A stretch of DNA of 64,000 nucleotides from Nostoc edaphicum CCNP1411. Its GTDB lineage: Bacteria > Cyanobacteriota > Cyanobacteriia > Cyanobacteriales > Nostocaceae. The stretch lies in the NCBI RefSeq assembly GCF_014023275.1, contig NZ_CP054697.1, positions 200,856 to 264,855 on the forward strand. The letters run 5' to 3'. Shown here piece after piece: positions 46,441 through 54,953 of this stretch. Position numbers and translations under genes: made by a program. Positions within the stretch are counted from its first letter, which is position 1, and each line of letters starts with the position of its first letter. The notes under the pieces were generated by a model. The model worked only from the letters and a program-made list of their open reading frames with translations, was not told where the DNA came from and searched no databases.

Positions 46441-46693
46441 TTTGTAAAAATCTCATCATAAAATAGATAGACTACTTGATACAGCTTCTAAGTAATCTGG
46501 GTTAAAGATAACTGCTTGCTCAGAAGAGATTGAATATTTGGTAAATTTTATTGATTGAGTTGAAATACGCATATTCCTTAATTAATGAACAATTGGAGGT
46601 TTAATCAAGATTGTAATGAGCTTCAATTCCTGGAAAAAATTAAGCCAACTGAAGCTAAAAATCCCCTCCGACCTTAAGTCAGTCGGTGTGAAA

Positions 46694-46739
46694 TGTCAAA
46701 AGACAAGTTGTCAGATTGAAGTGCGACAGCTTGTCAAAG
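46694..46739 (+). promoter_or_regulatory. Candidate double PetR-type operator of the repressor gene
   Basis: TGTCAAAAGACA (46694-46705), AGT, TGTC gives GAC-AAGTT-GTC at 46702-46712. A second GAC-AGCTT-GTC lies at 46725-46735, again 23 bp apart. They end about 80 bp before the repressor start, consistent with autoregulation. Confidence 0.65.
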
Positions 46740-46815
46740 TTAGTTATGAAGTTTTCAAGCAAATTTATCATAAATAAATTCTGGTTAATCTAGTTAAAAG
46801 ACACTAAAAATAAAG

Positions 46816-47235
46816 ATGAGTTCTCTGCCAAATTACCGCCCCAACAAACTGAAATTAGGCCCATTAGAAGCAGAGATTTTAAACATTATTTACTCTCTGG
46901 ATTCTGCCACAGTCAAAGAGATACATGAACGCATCATTGCTGATCCAGAACGCGAGTTAACTTATTCCTCAGTAGCAACAATACTGGATCGTCTTAGCAA
47001 TAAGGGTTGGCTAGAATGTGTTAAACAGCACCGCCACTATATTTGGCGACCTTTGATTTCCTATTCTGAAGCACAAGCGTTAGAGGCTTATGAACAGTTA
47101 CAGAAATTTCTCGAATTGGGCAAGCCGGAGATTGTAGCTGCTTTTGCTGACAGTCTGGATGAGGCTAGTGTGGCACAGTTTGAGGCGATCGCCCAAAAAA
47201 TCCAAGCACTTCGTGAACTCAGGGAGAAGAAGTAA
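46816..47235 (+). CDS. petR: BlaI/CopY-family repressor, PetR-like
   Basis: A 139-residue protein. Residues about 8-80 form the BlaI winged helix: LGPLEAEILNIIYSL, VKEIHERI, LTYSSVATILDRLSNKGWL, HYIWRPL. The C-terminal half is helical and should dimerise. The stop overlaps the start of an M56 protease gene by 1 nt (TAATG), the BlaI-BlaR pairing. In Synechocystis the equivalent pair PetR/PetP sets the plastocyanin/cytochrome c6 switch in response to copper. Cytochrome c6 is encoded 2 kb away here, which supports this reading over a beta-lactamase system. Confidence 0.8.
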   Translation: MSSLPNYRPNKLKLGPLEAEILNIIYSLDSATVKEIHERIIADPERELTYSSVATILDRLSNKGWLECVKQHRHYIWRPLISYSEAQALEAYEQLQKFLELGKPEIVAAFADSLDEASVAQFEAIAQKIQALRELREKK

Positions 47236-48080
47236 TGCATCTGTTGATGGTAGTGATGGCGTTAATCCTAGCTTGGTACTTGAGATATTATTGGTCATCC
47301 CCTATGGGAAGCTGGACAGAACGTTTTCCCCGCGCCTTGTTGCTATTTCTCCTACCGCCATTACTTCTGTTAACCACAACATTTGCAGTGTTTTGTATGG
47401 GGCCTCATGGACATATTATGGTTTGGGGGTGGGAAGGTTGGGTTAGCTACGGACTTGCCATCAGTTTCTTAGGATTTGCAGGTATCTTATGGCTGAAGTT
47501 GGCATGGGAGGGAAACCGGATGCTAGAACAAATTCGCACCTATCCCATAGTTTGTGTTTACGGTACACCAGCACGCTTACTAAATGCGCCTGTTGTTTAT
47601 TGTGCTTTGGTTGGTTTTTGGGAACCTGAGTTAATTATCAGTCAGGGATTATTAGATACCTTAGATGTCCCCCATCTCAAAGCTGTACTAGCCCATGAAG
47701 ATGGACATCGCCACTACCGCGATACCTGTTGGTTTTTCTTTTTGGGGTGGCTACGTCAGTTAACCTCTTGGCTACCGCACACAGAATCTTTATGGCAAGA
47801 GTTGTTACTTTTAAGAGAAATACGGGCTGATTATTGGGCAACTAGGCAAGTTGATAATCTTTTATTGGCAGAGGCTTTACTCTTGGTTGTCAATACTCCA
47901 ATTTTACTAGAGGTAAATTTTTGTGCAGCTTTTGCCCAGCATATTCCAACTAATCATGTCACACAGAGAATAGATGTTCTTTTGCAGCAACCAGATTCTA
48001 TAGGACAGCCAAAAATATGGTCTTGGGTGTGGTTAATTTTGGTGCTTGTGCCATTGCTGGTGATTCCGTTTCATAATTAG
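47235..48080 (+). CDS. petP: M56-family membrane protease, PetP-like
   Basis: A 281-residue protein. N-terminal spans are about 1-20, 35-60 and 70-92. The zinc site is HEDGH in VLAHEDGHRHYRD (HExxH, near residue 150), with the third ligand in LLREIRADYWATRQ. A last hydrophobic segment ends the protein. It lacks the penicillin-sensor domain of BlaR1, so the signal must be something else. In Synechocystis PetP is copper-responsive and degrades PetR when copper is low. Translation is coupled to the repressor gene. Confidence 0.82.
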   Translation: MHLLMVVMALILAWYLRYYWSSPMGSWTERFPRALLLFLLPPLLLLTTTFAVFCMGPHGHIMVWGWEGWVSYGLAISFLGFAGILWLKLAWEGNRMLEQIRTYPIVCVYGTPARLLNAPVVYCALVGFWEPELIISQGLLDTLDVPHLKAVLAHEDGHRHYRDTCWFFFLGWLRQLTSWLPHTESLWQELLLLREIRADYWATRQVDNLLLAEALLLVVNTPILLEVNFCAAFAQHIPTNHVTQRIDVLLQQPDSIGQPKIWSWVWLILVLVPLLVIPFHN

Positions 48081-48105
48081 AGGAATTAGGTGAGTATTTG
48101 AGTTC

Positions 48106-48216
48106 TTTTTGACAATAACAGGACTTATGTAAACAATAGCCGAAACCCTTATTTTCACGTATGGGCAATTCATGAATTGCCCATACAGCGTGTACTTTTG
48201 CGTAAGTCCTAAATAA
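48106..48216. repeat. Dispersed palindrome ending in AGGACTTA / TAAGTCCT
   Basis: AGGACTTATGTAAAC at 48119 and TTTGCGTAAGTCCT at 48196-48209 are imperfect inverted ends around a second palindrome (ATGGGCAATTCATGAATTGC, then CCAT). A related element with the same ends lies at 63219-63338. It has no coding content. Confidence 0.55.
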
Positions 48217-48226
48217 TTAGACAGTT

Positions 48227-49195
48227 TCAAGAACTAACTCCATATTCCTTAGTCTTTGCGTCTCTGGGGATTAGAGCAATTTCTGATAAAGATGAGAGTT
48301 GTTGCTGTAAATTTTTCAGTAATAAGAAAGCTTTGTCATAGAGTGTAGTTTCTCTCTGTTGGGCAAAGTATTCAACCGCCTTTTGTAAGTCTGCAATCGC
48401 TGCTGGTTCGTGACCAAGTTGATGGTAGGCTATACCCCGATTAAGATAAGCCTGAGCATTGGTTGAGTTCAGTTTGAGTGACTCCGTAAAATCCCTAACA
48501 GCACAAGAGTTATCGCCACTTCTACCACAAGCACAACCCCGATTATAGTAAGCTCTATAGTCATTGGGATTGAGTTGAATTGCCTCTGAGAAGTCGATCA
48601 TAGCTGTTTTTAAGTCTGATAACTCAAAATGAGCTAGTCCTCGGTCATTGTAAACATCCGCTTCTAGTAGACTGGATGATTGGGGAATATTAGTGAGTGC
48701 GAGATTGTAATCTGATATTGCTTGTTGGTGATTACCCAACATACCACGGACTATCCCTCGGTTGTAGTAGGCTCTGAAATCATTAGGTTTGAGAGCGATT
48801 ACTTGATTGTTGTCAGCGATCGCTGCTTGATAGTCCCCTTGTCTGTAGTATGCTAGTCCTCGGTTGAGGTGTGCTTCCACATTGTTGGGTGTTAACTTTA
48901 GAGTTTGATTGCAATCGGCGATCGCATTCTGATAATCTTCTAATTGCAGATAAGCCAGACAACGATTGCTATAAGCTACAGCAAAATCCTTTTTGAGCTT
49001 AATTACCTCTGTAAAATCTTGAATAGCTTCAGGGTAACTGCCGTGTCGCATTTTTTCGATCCCTAGCTTGAATAAGTCGCCTTCTGGGATTTTCGCGTCC
49101 GATGCAGCTAAGGAATATGCAGGCGAAGTGAGAAAAAGACAGACGAGTACAACGGCAATACCAAAATTGAGGATGAATCGGTAAAAGCGACTCAT
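48227..49195 (-). CDS. Secreted or lumenal TPR-repeat protein
   Basis: A 322-residue protein with a signal peptide to about residue 30 (LVCLFLTSPAYSLAA). From about residue 40 there are six to seven tetratricopeptide repeats of 34 residues, each with YxNRGxAY and a closing (A/N)P or xPN turn (for example AYSNRCLAYLQLEDYQNAIA, LNPNDYRAYYNRGCACG). These form a protein-binding superhelix in the periplasm or thylakoid lumen. It lies 97 bp downstream of petJ on the same strand, so it may be co-expressed. No specific partner is known. Confidence 0.85.
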   Translation of the reverse strand: MSRFYRFILNFGIAVVLVCLFLTSPAYSLAASDAKIPEGDLFKLGIEKMRHGSYPEAIQDFTEVIKLKKDFAVAYSNRCLAYLQLEDYQNAIADCNQTLKLTPNNVEAHLNRGLAYYRQGDYQAAIADNNQVIALKPNDFRAYYNRGIVRGMLGNHQQAISDYNLALTNIPQSSSLLEADVYNDRGLAHFELSDLKTAMIDFSEAIQLNPNDYRAYYNRGCACGRSGDNSCAVRDFTESLKLNSTNAQAYLNRGIAYHQLGHEPAAIADLQKAVEYFAQQRETTLYDKAFLLLKNLQQQLSSLSEIALIPRDAKTKEYGVSS

Positions 49196-49292
49196 AATAA
49201 TACCTCACTTTATTAACAGAGCAAAATGAGTAGATAAGGCACATACCCTACCTACTATTTCTGAACTAGAGGACAACAGTCGTATTCTGACT

Positions 49293-49628
49293 TTATTTCC
49301 AATCCTTGTCTGCTTGTCCCAGCACATACGCTGCTACATTTTCAATTTGCTCTGGTTTTAAACGACTTTTGAAGGCAGGCATAGCATTTTTACCGTTTGT
49401 TACTTGGGCGATAATCGCTTCTGCTGAGTACATCCCAAACTTTTCTAAAGCATCTTTTTTCAAAGTTTTGTTGGCTTGAACCAAGTTTTTACCACCTGCG
49501 TGACAAGAAGCACAATTGGCACTAAAGACTTTGGCTCCACTGGCTGCGTCTGCTGCTAAAGCTGGGTTATTGAAGGCAAAAGTGAAAATCGCTACACCCA
49601 GCAACAATACTGAAATAATCTTTTTCAT
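49293..49628 (-). CDS. petJ: Cytochrome c6
   Basis: A 111-residue precursor. The signal peptide runs to about residue 25 (cleavage after NPALA). The mature protein of about 86 residues begins [10 protein letters not shown], with haem attachment CASCH and the axial Met in NAMPAF. It ends QADKDWK. It is a lumenal electron carrier between cytochrome b6f and photosystem I or terminal oxidases, replacing plastocyanin when copper is short. A strong PetR-type site lies about 70 bp upstream. Confidence 0.95.
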   Translation of the reverse strand: MKKIISVLLLGVAIFTFAFNNPALAADAASGAKVFSANCASCHAGGKNLVQANKTLKKDALEKFGMYSAEAIIAQVTNGKNAMPAFKSRLKPEQIENVAAYVLGQADKDWK

Positions 49629-49696
49629 CCCAATGTTCCCTCTGCAATTAAAGCTTATTCGACATCCTCAACAATTCTCTTGTTCATGGGTGGTGT

Positions 49697-49719
49697 CGTC
49701 AAATGACAAGCTGTCAAAC
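49697..49719 (-). promoter_or_regulatory. Candidate PetR-type operator upstream of petJ
   Basis: CGTCAAATGACA (49697-49708), AGC, then TGTCAAAC gives GAC-AAGCT-GTC at 49705-49715. It differs from the shared motif at two bases of the left part. It lies 69 bp before the petJ start. Confidence 0.65.
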
Positions 49720-49758
49720 TGTCTGGCTTGGCTTTGTGCGATGGCTTCTCTTTTCCTG

Positions 49759-49880
49759 TAGTCGACGCTGCGCGTAGTTTGCTTAAGAGTAGGGGTACGA
49801 GACGCTACGCGATGGTGCTTTGCACCCGCCAGAGGCGATCGCCCAAAAAGGAGACGCTACGCGATCGCACATACGGTAAA
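49759..49880. repeat. Nested palindromic GAGACGCTACGCGA repeats
   Basis: GAGACGCTACGCGATGGTGC (49799) and GGAGACGCTACGCGATCGCA (49850) are direct copies within a stretch of short palindromes. Related modules occur at 3541-3600, 38380-38450 and 56430-56460. There is no gene. Confidence 0.5.
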
Positions 49881-49989
49881 CCTAACTGCTGAGTACGGAA
49901 AACCACATTCTTTGTTTCTGTCAAGTACTTGTAAAAAATATTTACATAGTGTTATATTTGGTTACATAAGCAAGTAAAGGAAAAAAGAC

Positions 49990-50202
49990 ATGACAAGCAA
50001 AAGCTTTACCATGAACGAACTTGGTCAACTCAACAACTTTGCAATTGAACCAAAGGTTTATGTAGATAAAACCCCAAGAGCAGGTTTTACCGAGTACGCC
50101 GAGAAACTCAATGGACGTTTAGCGATGATTGGTTTTGTCTCACTCATAGCTCTAGAAGTTGTCACAGGACACGGCTTGATTGGATGGCTGACAAACCTGT
50201 AA
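49990..50202 (+). CDS. High-light-inducible (Hli) chlorophyll-binding protein
   Basis: A 70-residue one-helix protein with an AAGGAAAA ribosome site. The helix from about residue 36 carries the chlorophyll-binding motif E-x2-NGRLAMIGF, then ALEVVTGHG. It protects photosystems and chlorophyll intermediates under high light or nutrient stress. It is followed at 62 bp by another small membrane protein, probably in one operon. Confidence 0.9.
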   Translation: MTSKSFTMNELGQLNNFAIEPKVYVDKTPRAGFTEYAEKLNGRLAMIGFVSLIALEVVTGHGLIGWLTNL

Positions 50203-50264
50203 CTAAATCTGAATATTTAAGAATTTCACTCAATTAACCGATAGAAAATTACCAGAGGATTGCT

Positions 50265-50504
50265 ATGAAAACTGATTTTGATTTCCCTAAAAAAGATTTA
50301 ATTGGCCCCGTTGTTTTTCGCCCCGATTTCAACAACTTTGAAATAATTAACGTTAACCAAGCCTGGTCATTATTTTTCAGTGCAGGTCAAGACGATAAAG
50401 TACTAGGAGAAGAAACTGAATTAGGCAAGTTTTTCACTAACCTTTTAATTGCTGTGGGAGTAACAGGAACTCTTTGGGCAATCTATTTCAGCAATTTGGG
50501 ATAA
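50265..50504 (+). CDS. Small membrane protein following the hli gene
   Basis: A 79-residue protein with AGAGGA upstream. The first 45 residues are soluble (DFPKKDLIGPVVFRPDFNN). One hydrophobic helix at about 55-76 (FFTNLLIAVGVTGTLWAIYF) ends the protein. It lacks the NGR chlorophyll motif, so it is not a standard Hli protein. Close linkage suggests it works with the Hli protein in the thylakoid. I do not recognise the family. Confidence 0.65.
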   Translation: MKTDFDFPKKDLIGPVVFRPDFNNFEIINVNQAWSLFFSAGQDDKVLGEETELGKFFTNLLIAVGVTGTLWAIYFSNLG

Positions 50505-50873
50505 AAAGTTGGCTTCAGGTTTTAAATTGAATAAATATATCCGAAGTCTTGGTGGACATAACCAAGACTTCTTTTAAATTGTAGGAATCAATGATTAGTA
50601 ACAGTGCATTTAGCGGGACTTAAACATTTTTGAGGGAAAAACAAGCCTCAAACCAATGCAGGGTAAGAGAAAGACACCTTATGCTCAAAAATAGCCCAAA
50701 CTTAGATATCTTAAGAAACTAAGCAAAACGATGTTAAAGTCTTTCTGCATATAGATTTGAGGTTCTTTTTTGGTTGTTTTTGTCTCAGTCCCACTAACAA
50801 ATGGTAGCTATTGGAACCAGTCAGTTTAAGTATGATTAAATTCATAATCATGCTATTGTTAGGAAAATATCAA
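50505..50873. other. Intergenic region ahead of the first riboswitch
   Basis: There is no gene in these 370 bp. AAGTCTTGGTGGACATAACC followed by AAGACTTCTTTT at 50538-50571 forms a hairpin with a T-run and probably terminates the hli operon. Confidence 0.5.
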
Positions 50874-51083
50874 CTCGGTTCTGTTGGGAGTCAGCCATCA
50901 GACGCAAGGGGGAAAGTCCGGTGTAAATCCGGCGCTGTCCCGCAGCTGTAATCAAGGTTCGCCTTGTGAGTCAGAATGCCCGCCGAAAGCAACACGTAAA
51001 CTCATACCCATCTGCGAGGTACAGGTGAATATTGCCATAAATATTTCAACGATACATCAGTTTCACGTTCTCATAGTGCCAGA
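50874..51083 (+). ncRNA. Cobalamin riboswitch 1
   Basis: The conserved core GGGAAAGTCCGGTGTAAATC, CGGCGCTGTCCCGCAGCTGT and AGTCAGAATGCCCGCC of the AdoCbl aptamer is present, with the upstream P1-P3 elements. It lies 218 bp ahead of a DUF1636 gene and metE, so cobalamin should repress both. No standard intrinsic terminator is obvious, so control of translation is possible. Confidence 0.92.
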
Positions 51084-51300
51084 GATACTCCACAGACTAC
51101 TCATGGCTGTGAAATTATAGGCAGTTTATTGATCATTGCAATTAGCCTTTGGTGCAACTGTCATTTGCGCTAGTTTTTTGTTGGCGTGAAAGCTTTTGTA
51201 ACATCATTTTTGCTAAATTGACACGTTATGTTGCAGTTGTACGACTGCAAAAAGTTGTCATATCTGCGATTCAGACTTCTTTCTACAAACTTCAAAATTA

Positions 51301-51711
51301 ATGCTCGACAAACAACATACTTTATTTGTTTGCACGACTTGTGACAGCGTGTGGCAAAACGGTAAACGAGTTGGTGAAAGTAAAGGTGAACAACTAATAC
51401 AACAGCTTCAACAACTTGCACAAGATTGGGAATTGCGAAATAAATTCCACATTCAGGGAGTTGAATGTATGAGTGCTTGTAACCATTCTTGTGTTATTGC
51501 CTTTACAGCAGAAGGGAAATCAACCTATCTCTTTGGCGATTTACCAGTTGACGGCTGTGCATCTGCTGTATTGAAATGTGCAACTCAATATTATACTAAG
51601 CCTGATGGTTTATTACCTTGGTCAGAACGACCTGAACCTTTGAAAAAAGGGATTTTAGCAAAGATTCCACCACTAAATAAGTGGGCAAAATTAAACATAA
51701 GTTGTTGTTAA
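51301..51711 (+). CDS. DUF1636 (2Fe-2S thioredoxin-like) protein under the cobalamin riboswitch
   Basis: A 136-residue protein. Cysteines CTTC near residue 11 and C-x3-C in CMSACNHSC near 55-61 fit the thioredoxin-like Fe-S fold of DUF1636, a family often found beside cobalamin genes. The first residues (LFVCTTCDSVWQNGKRVGE) and LFGDLPVDGCA are typical. It precedes metE by 75 bp, so both share the riboswitch. The biochemical role is not established. Confidence 0.82.
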   Translation: MLDKQHTLFVCTTCDSVWQNGKRVGESKGEQLIQQLQQLAQDWELRNKFHIQGVECMSACNHSCVIAFTAEGKSTYLFGDLPVDGCASAVLKCATQYYTKPDGLLPWSERPEPLKKGILAKIPPLNKWAKLNISCC

Positions 51712-51786
51712 TTGATGACTGGGTAAAATTTGCCAGTTCTTAATCTCTAGTACCTAAATCATTAGTCTTAAAAGGAACAGAAAGTA

Positions 51787-54039
51787 ATGCAGATTCAAAC
51801 AGCAACATTAGGCTATCCCCGCATTGGTAAAAACCGGGAAGTAAAGAAAGCGCTAGAAGCATTTTGGAGTGGTAATATAGAGTCCGAATCATTACTGCAA
51901 ACCATACAAAAAGTCGAGGAATCTAACTGGAAAACCCAACTTGAAGCCGGAATTGATTATATTGGAATTGGAGACACAACTCTCTACGATCATGTACTTG
52001 ACTGGACATTTCGTTTTGGGCTAATTCCTGAAAGATTTCAACAGCTTTCTGGCTTAGAACGCTACTTTACAATGGCACGAGGTAAAGAAGGAATTCCCGC
52101 CTTGGAAATGACCAAGTGGTTTGATACTAACTATCACTATCTTGTCCCGGAAATTGCTGAATCAACATTACCATCTGATTTCAGTGACTTTTTAGAACGA
52201 GTTAGCCGCGCTCAAAAAATATTAGGTAAACGAGCAATTCCGATTGTACTTGGCCCCTGTACTCTGCTGCGCTTAAGCAAACTATCACTAAATATTCAGC
52301 AAGCAGTATCAAAGTTAATTCCGCTATACATAAACCTACTCACTGAATTAAAAAATCTGGGAGTAGAAGAAGTACAAATACATGAACCTGCACTTGTTTT
52401 AGGTGATGCTAATTCTTGGAAAGAACACTTTCATAAAGTTTATCAATCACTTTCGTTAGTTGGAATACCCCTACACTTGGTTACTTATTTTGATGATTTG
52501 GGTGAAACTTACCCTTGGGTGATAGATTTACCCGTTGCTGCTATTAGCTTAGACTTGACACGCGGACGCAACTTAGAGTTAATCAAAACCTACGGTTTCC
52601 CACCAAATAAGCGACTAGGTGCAGGGATTATAGACGCAAGAAATATTTGGCAAATTCGTTCCGAGAAAGTTATTCCCATTTTACAAGAGATTGTAGAGAC
52701 TTTACATGGAACATCTCTACATATTCAACCATCTGCTTCCTTACAATTTGTTCCCTACGATGCCAAACGAGAAAAACGATTACCATCACCACTACGTAAT
52801 GTCTTGAGTTTTGCTGAACAGAAACTTCAAGAAGTGGTTTTCTTGGCTCGGACAATAATAGGAGAAAATACTAAAATAGAACAAGAAATTATCGAGACTA
52901 GCTGGAATAAGTTCGAGGAGTTTAATCCAGCAAATCAGTCAGTTCAAGAAAGACTAAAAACTTTAAAAACTGATGATTTTCAGCGCTCCTTATCCTATGG
53001 ATTGCGGCTTGATTCCCAAATTTCGCTTCCTCTGTTCCCCACAACTACAATTGGTTCTTTTCCCCAAACCTCTGAAGTTCGCCAACTCCGAATGCGTTAC
53101 AAACGGGGTGAATTGAGTCAGTCAGAATACGAAGCTGCAATTGATGTTCAAATTGCTGAAAGCATTAAACTACAAGAGGAATTAGGATTAGATGTTTTAG
53201 TTCATGGTGAATTTGAACGCACCGATATGGTGGAATTTTTTGGACAGCAGTTATCAGGCTTCGCTTTCACTGAAAATGGTTGGGTGCAAAGCTACGGTAG
53301 CCGTTATGTTCGTCCACCAATTATTTATGGTGACGTGGTTCGGACTGCGCCAATGACGGTACGTGAGTTTAAAGTAGCTCAATCATTGACGGAAAAACCT
53401 GTAAAAGGGATGTTGACGGCTCCTGTAACTATCTTAAATTGGTCTTATCCCCGGATGGATATTTCCAAATCAGAACAAGCTTTCCAAATTGCTTTAGCGT
53501 TGCGGGATGAGGTAGCGGATTTGGAAGCGGCTGGTGCAAAGGTAATTCAAGTAGATGAACCCGCGCTGCGTGAGGGTTTACCCCTGAAGGTTGAGCGCTG
53601 GAATGAATATCTATCTTGGGCTGTAGATGCATTTCGTTTGGCGACAGCAGTAGCCCAACCCCAAACGCAAATTCATACCCACATGTGCTACTGCGAATTT
53701 GGTGACATCATCAAGGATATCGAACGGTTAGATGCTGATGTTATTTCAATTGAAAATAGTCGCAGCAACAATCAAACTTTGCGAGAAATCACAGAGGGTG
53801 GTTACTCACATCAAGTTGGTAATGGAGTCTACGATATTCATAGTCCTGTCGTGCCGACAACTGAGCAGATTTTACAACAATTGCGGACTGGAATTGCTAA
53901 TTTACCGGTAAAACAAATTTGGGTAAATCCAGATTGTGGTTTGAAAACTCGGCGATGGTCAGAGGTGATTCCGGCTTTAAAGAACATGGTGGAAGCCACG
54001 AAAGTTCTACGGGAGGAAGCAAATGTGACTGTGAAATAA
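51787..54039 (+). CDS. metE: Cobalamin-independent methionine synthase
   Basis: A 750-residue protein of standard length. The N-terminal domain begins TATLGYPRIGKNREVKKALE. The C-terminal catalytic domain has TTTIGSFPQTSEVRQLR, VLVHGEFERTDMVEFFG, the zinc ligands in HMCYCEFGD and the late Cys in NPDCGLKTR. It transfers methyl from methyltetrahydrofolate polyglutamate to homocysteine without B12. AAGGAACAG precedes the start. The riboswitch upstream shuts it down when B12 is available, leaving MetH to do the job. Confidence 0.96.
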   Translation: MQIQTATLGYPRIGKNREVKKALEAFWSGNIESESLLQTIQKVEESNWKTQLEAGIDYIGIGDTTLYDHVLDWTFRFGLIPERFQQLSGLERYFTMARGKEGIPALEMTKWFDTNYHYLVPEIAESTLPSDFSDFLERVSRAQKILGKRAIPIVLGPCTLLRLSKLSLNIQQAVSKLIPLYINLLTELKNLGVEEVQIHEPALVLGDANSWKEHFHKVYQSLSLVGIPLHLVTYFDDLGETYPWVIDLPVAAISLDLTRGRNLELIKTYGFPPNKRLGAGIIDARNIWQIRSEKVIPILQEIVETLHGTSLHIQPSASLQFVPYDAKREKRLPSPLRNVLSFAEQKLQEVVFLARTIIGENTKIEQEIIETSWNKFEEFNPANQSVQERLKTLKTDDFQRSLSYGLRLDSQISLPLFPTTTIGSFPQTSEVRQLRMRYKRGELSQSEYEAAIDVQIAESIKLQEELGLDVLVHGEFERTDMVEFFGQQLSGFAFTENGWVQSYGSRYVRPPIIYGDVVRTAPMTVREFKVAQSLTEKPVKGMLTAPVTILNWSYPRMDISKSEQAFQIALALRDEVADLEAAGAKVIQVDEPALREGLPLKVERWNEYLSWAVDAFRLATAVAQPQTQIHTHMCYCEFGDIIKDIERLDADVISIENSRSNNQTLREITEGGYSHQVGNGVYDIHSPVVPTTEQILQQLRTGIANLPVKQIWVNPDCGLKTRRWSEVIPALKNMVEATKVLREEANVTVK

Positions 54040-54219
54040 CAGTAAAAGTAGTCACAGGCATTAGTCTGAGAGTGCTTTAAGACTTTTGCTCTCTTGCTTA
54101 TTGTTGAACTCAACAGTAATGCCCAATATCTACACTATTCTTCTCTGCATTCACTGAAGATATGAAGCTCAGACTTCTCTTGGCGTTTAGAGCGGTGCTT
54201 TTTGTTTTGGAGTTTAAAA

Positions 54220-54606
54220 ATGATGATAACGACAGTGGAAACAATCGCAGCAATTGACTACAAACTATCCAAGCGATTTTTAGAACTCGATCCGGCAGGT
54301 TATTTTATTATCTACTTAGATCGGGGAGCAGGCTTGATCTGTGCGAAACATTTTACCAATGAAGTTAACGAGCAAGGATTGGCTATCGATCCAGAAACCG
54401 GAAAGCCGATTCCTGCAACCGTCAAAGTGGAACGACAACCAACTGCCCTATTTACTGGAAGAACTGCTAAAGAAATTTGCATTCAACTGTTTGAGTCAAC
54501 AAAACCTTTTCCAGTCAGCCGATTGGATCATGCGGCTTACTTGGGGCGTGAGTTTATGCGAGCAGAATTGGCTTTGGTGACAGGACAAGACTACGTACAG
54601 GATTAA
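54220..54606 (+). CDS. DUF4346-domain protein
   Basis: A 128-residue protein from the ATG at 54220, which has GGAG 5 bp upstream. Seen: YFIIYLDRGAGLICAKHFTN, LAIDPETGKPIPA, TAKEICIQLFES and HAAYLGREFMRAELAL, which fit the DUF4346 pattern of cyanobacteria. There is no membrane segment and no known function. An attC-like sequence begins 15 bp after the stop, in the orientation expected for a gene cassette. Confidence 0.75.
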   Translation: MMITTVETIAAIDYKLSKRFLELDPAGYFIIYLDRGAGLICAKHFTNEVNEQGLAIDPETGKPIPATVKVERQPTALFTGRTAKEICIQLFESTKPFPVSRLDHAAYLGREFMRAELALVTGQDYVQD

Positions 54607-54620
54607 ATAGGTTTGTGATG

Positions 54621-54704
54621 ACTTAACGACCAAATTGAGCGGCAACGATCACACTTAAACGGAGCCAGCAACGTTTCCTTGTCCGCTCCAATGACTTGTT
54701 AGCT
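54621..54704 (+). other. attC-like integron recombination site
   Basis: ACTTAAC (R'' type) and GTTAGCT (R' type, one mismatch to GTTRRRY) bound the 84-bp segment. Inside, ATTGAGCGG pairs with CCGCTCCAAT leaving one unpaired base, as in L''/L' arms with an extrahelical base. The spacers are 5-6 bp. No integrase gene is in the window. Confidence 0.42.
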
Positions 54705-54953
54705 TGCCACGTCACCGATCCCTCATGCCTTGCAACACAGCGAGCGATCGCCCTCCAAACACGCCTGTCTCAGCAAAGAGCTTGCTGGGCGATCGCGCTA
54801 CCAACAAATCACCCTGAAACCACCGCCTCAACTGACCAAAACGGAGCCAGCTAACGGTTGGTGCGTCACCGGACGACTATATTTTTTGCATCATAATCGA
54901 TAGCGTAAATCTCCGTTCCGTGTACACGCGCTTCTTAGACATAGGTTCAACAT
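54705..54953. other. Intergenic region with a second partial repeat
   Basis: AACGGAGCCAGCTAACGGTT at about 54840 repeats AACGGAGCCAGCAACGTTTC at about 54658. GTCACCGA and GTCACCGG follow each other at 54711 and 54867. This may be remains of a second attC-like site. There is no gene. Confidence 0.3.

Noticed and set aside
46816..48080. A beta-lactamase resistance regulator pair (BlaI/BlaR)
   Set aside because: The protease lacks the penicillin-sensor domain, there is no beta-lactamase gene, and cytochrome c6 is nearby; PetR/PetP fits better.
50884..51120. A 78-residue open frame starting MGVSHQTQGGKSGV
   Set aside because: It is the translated cobalamin riboswitch; the conserved RNA core explains the open frame.
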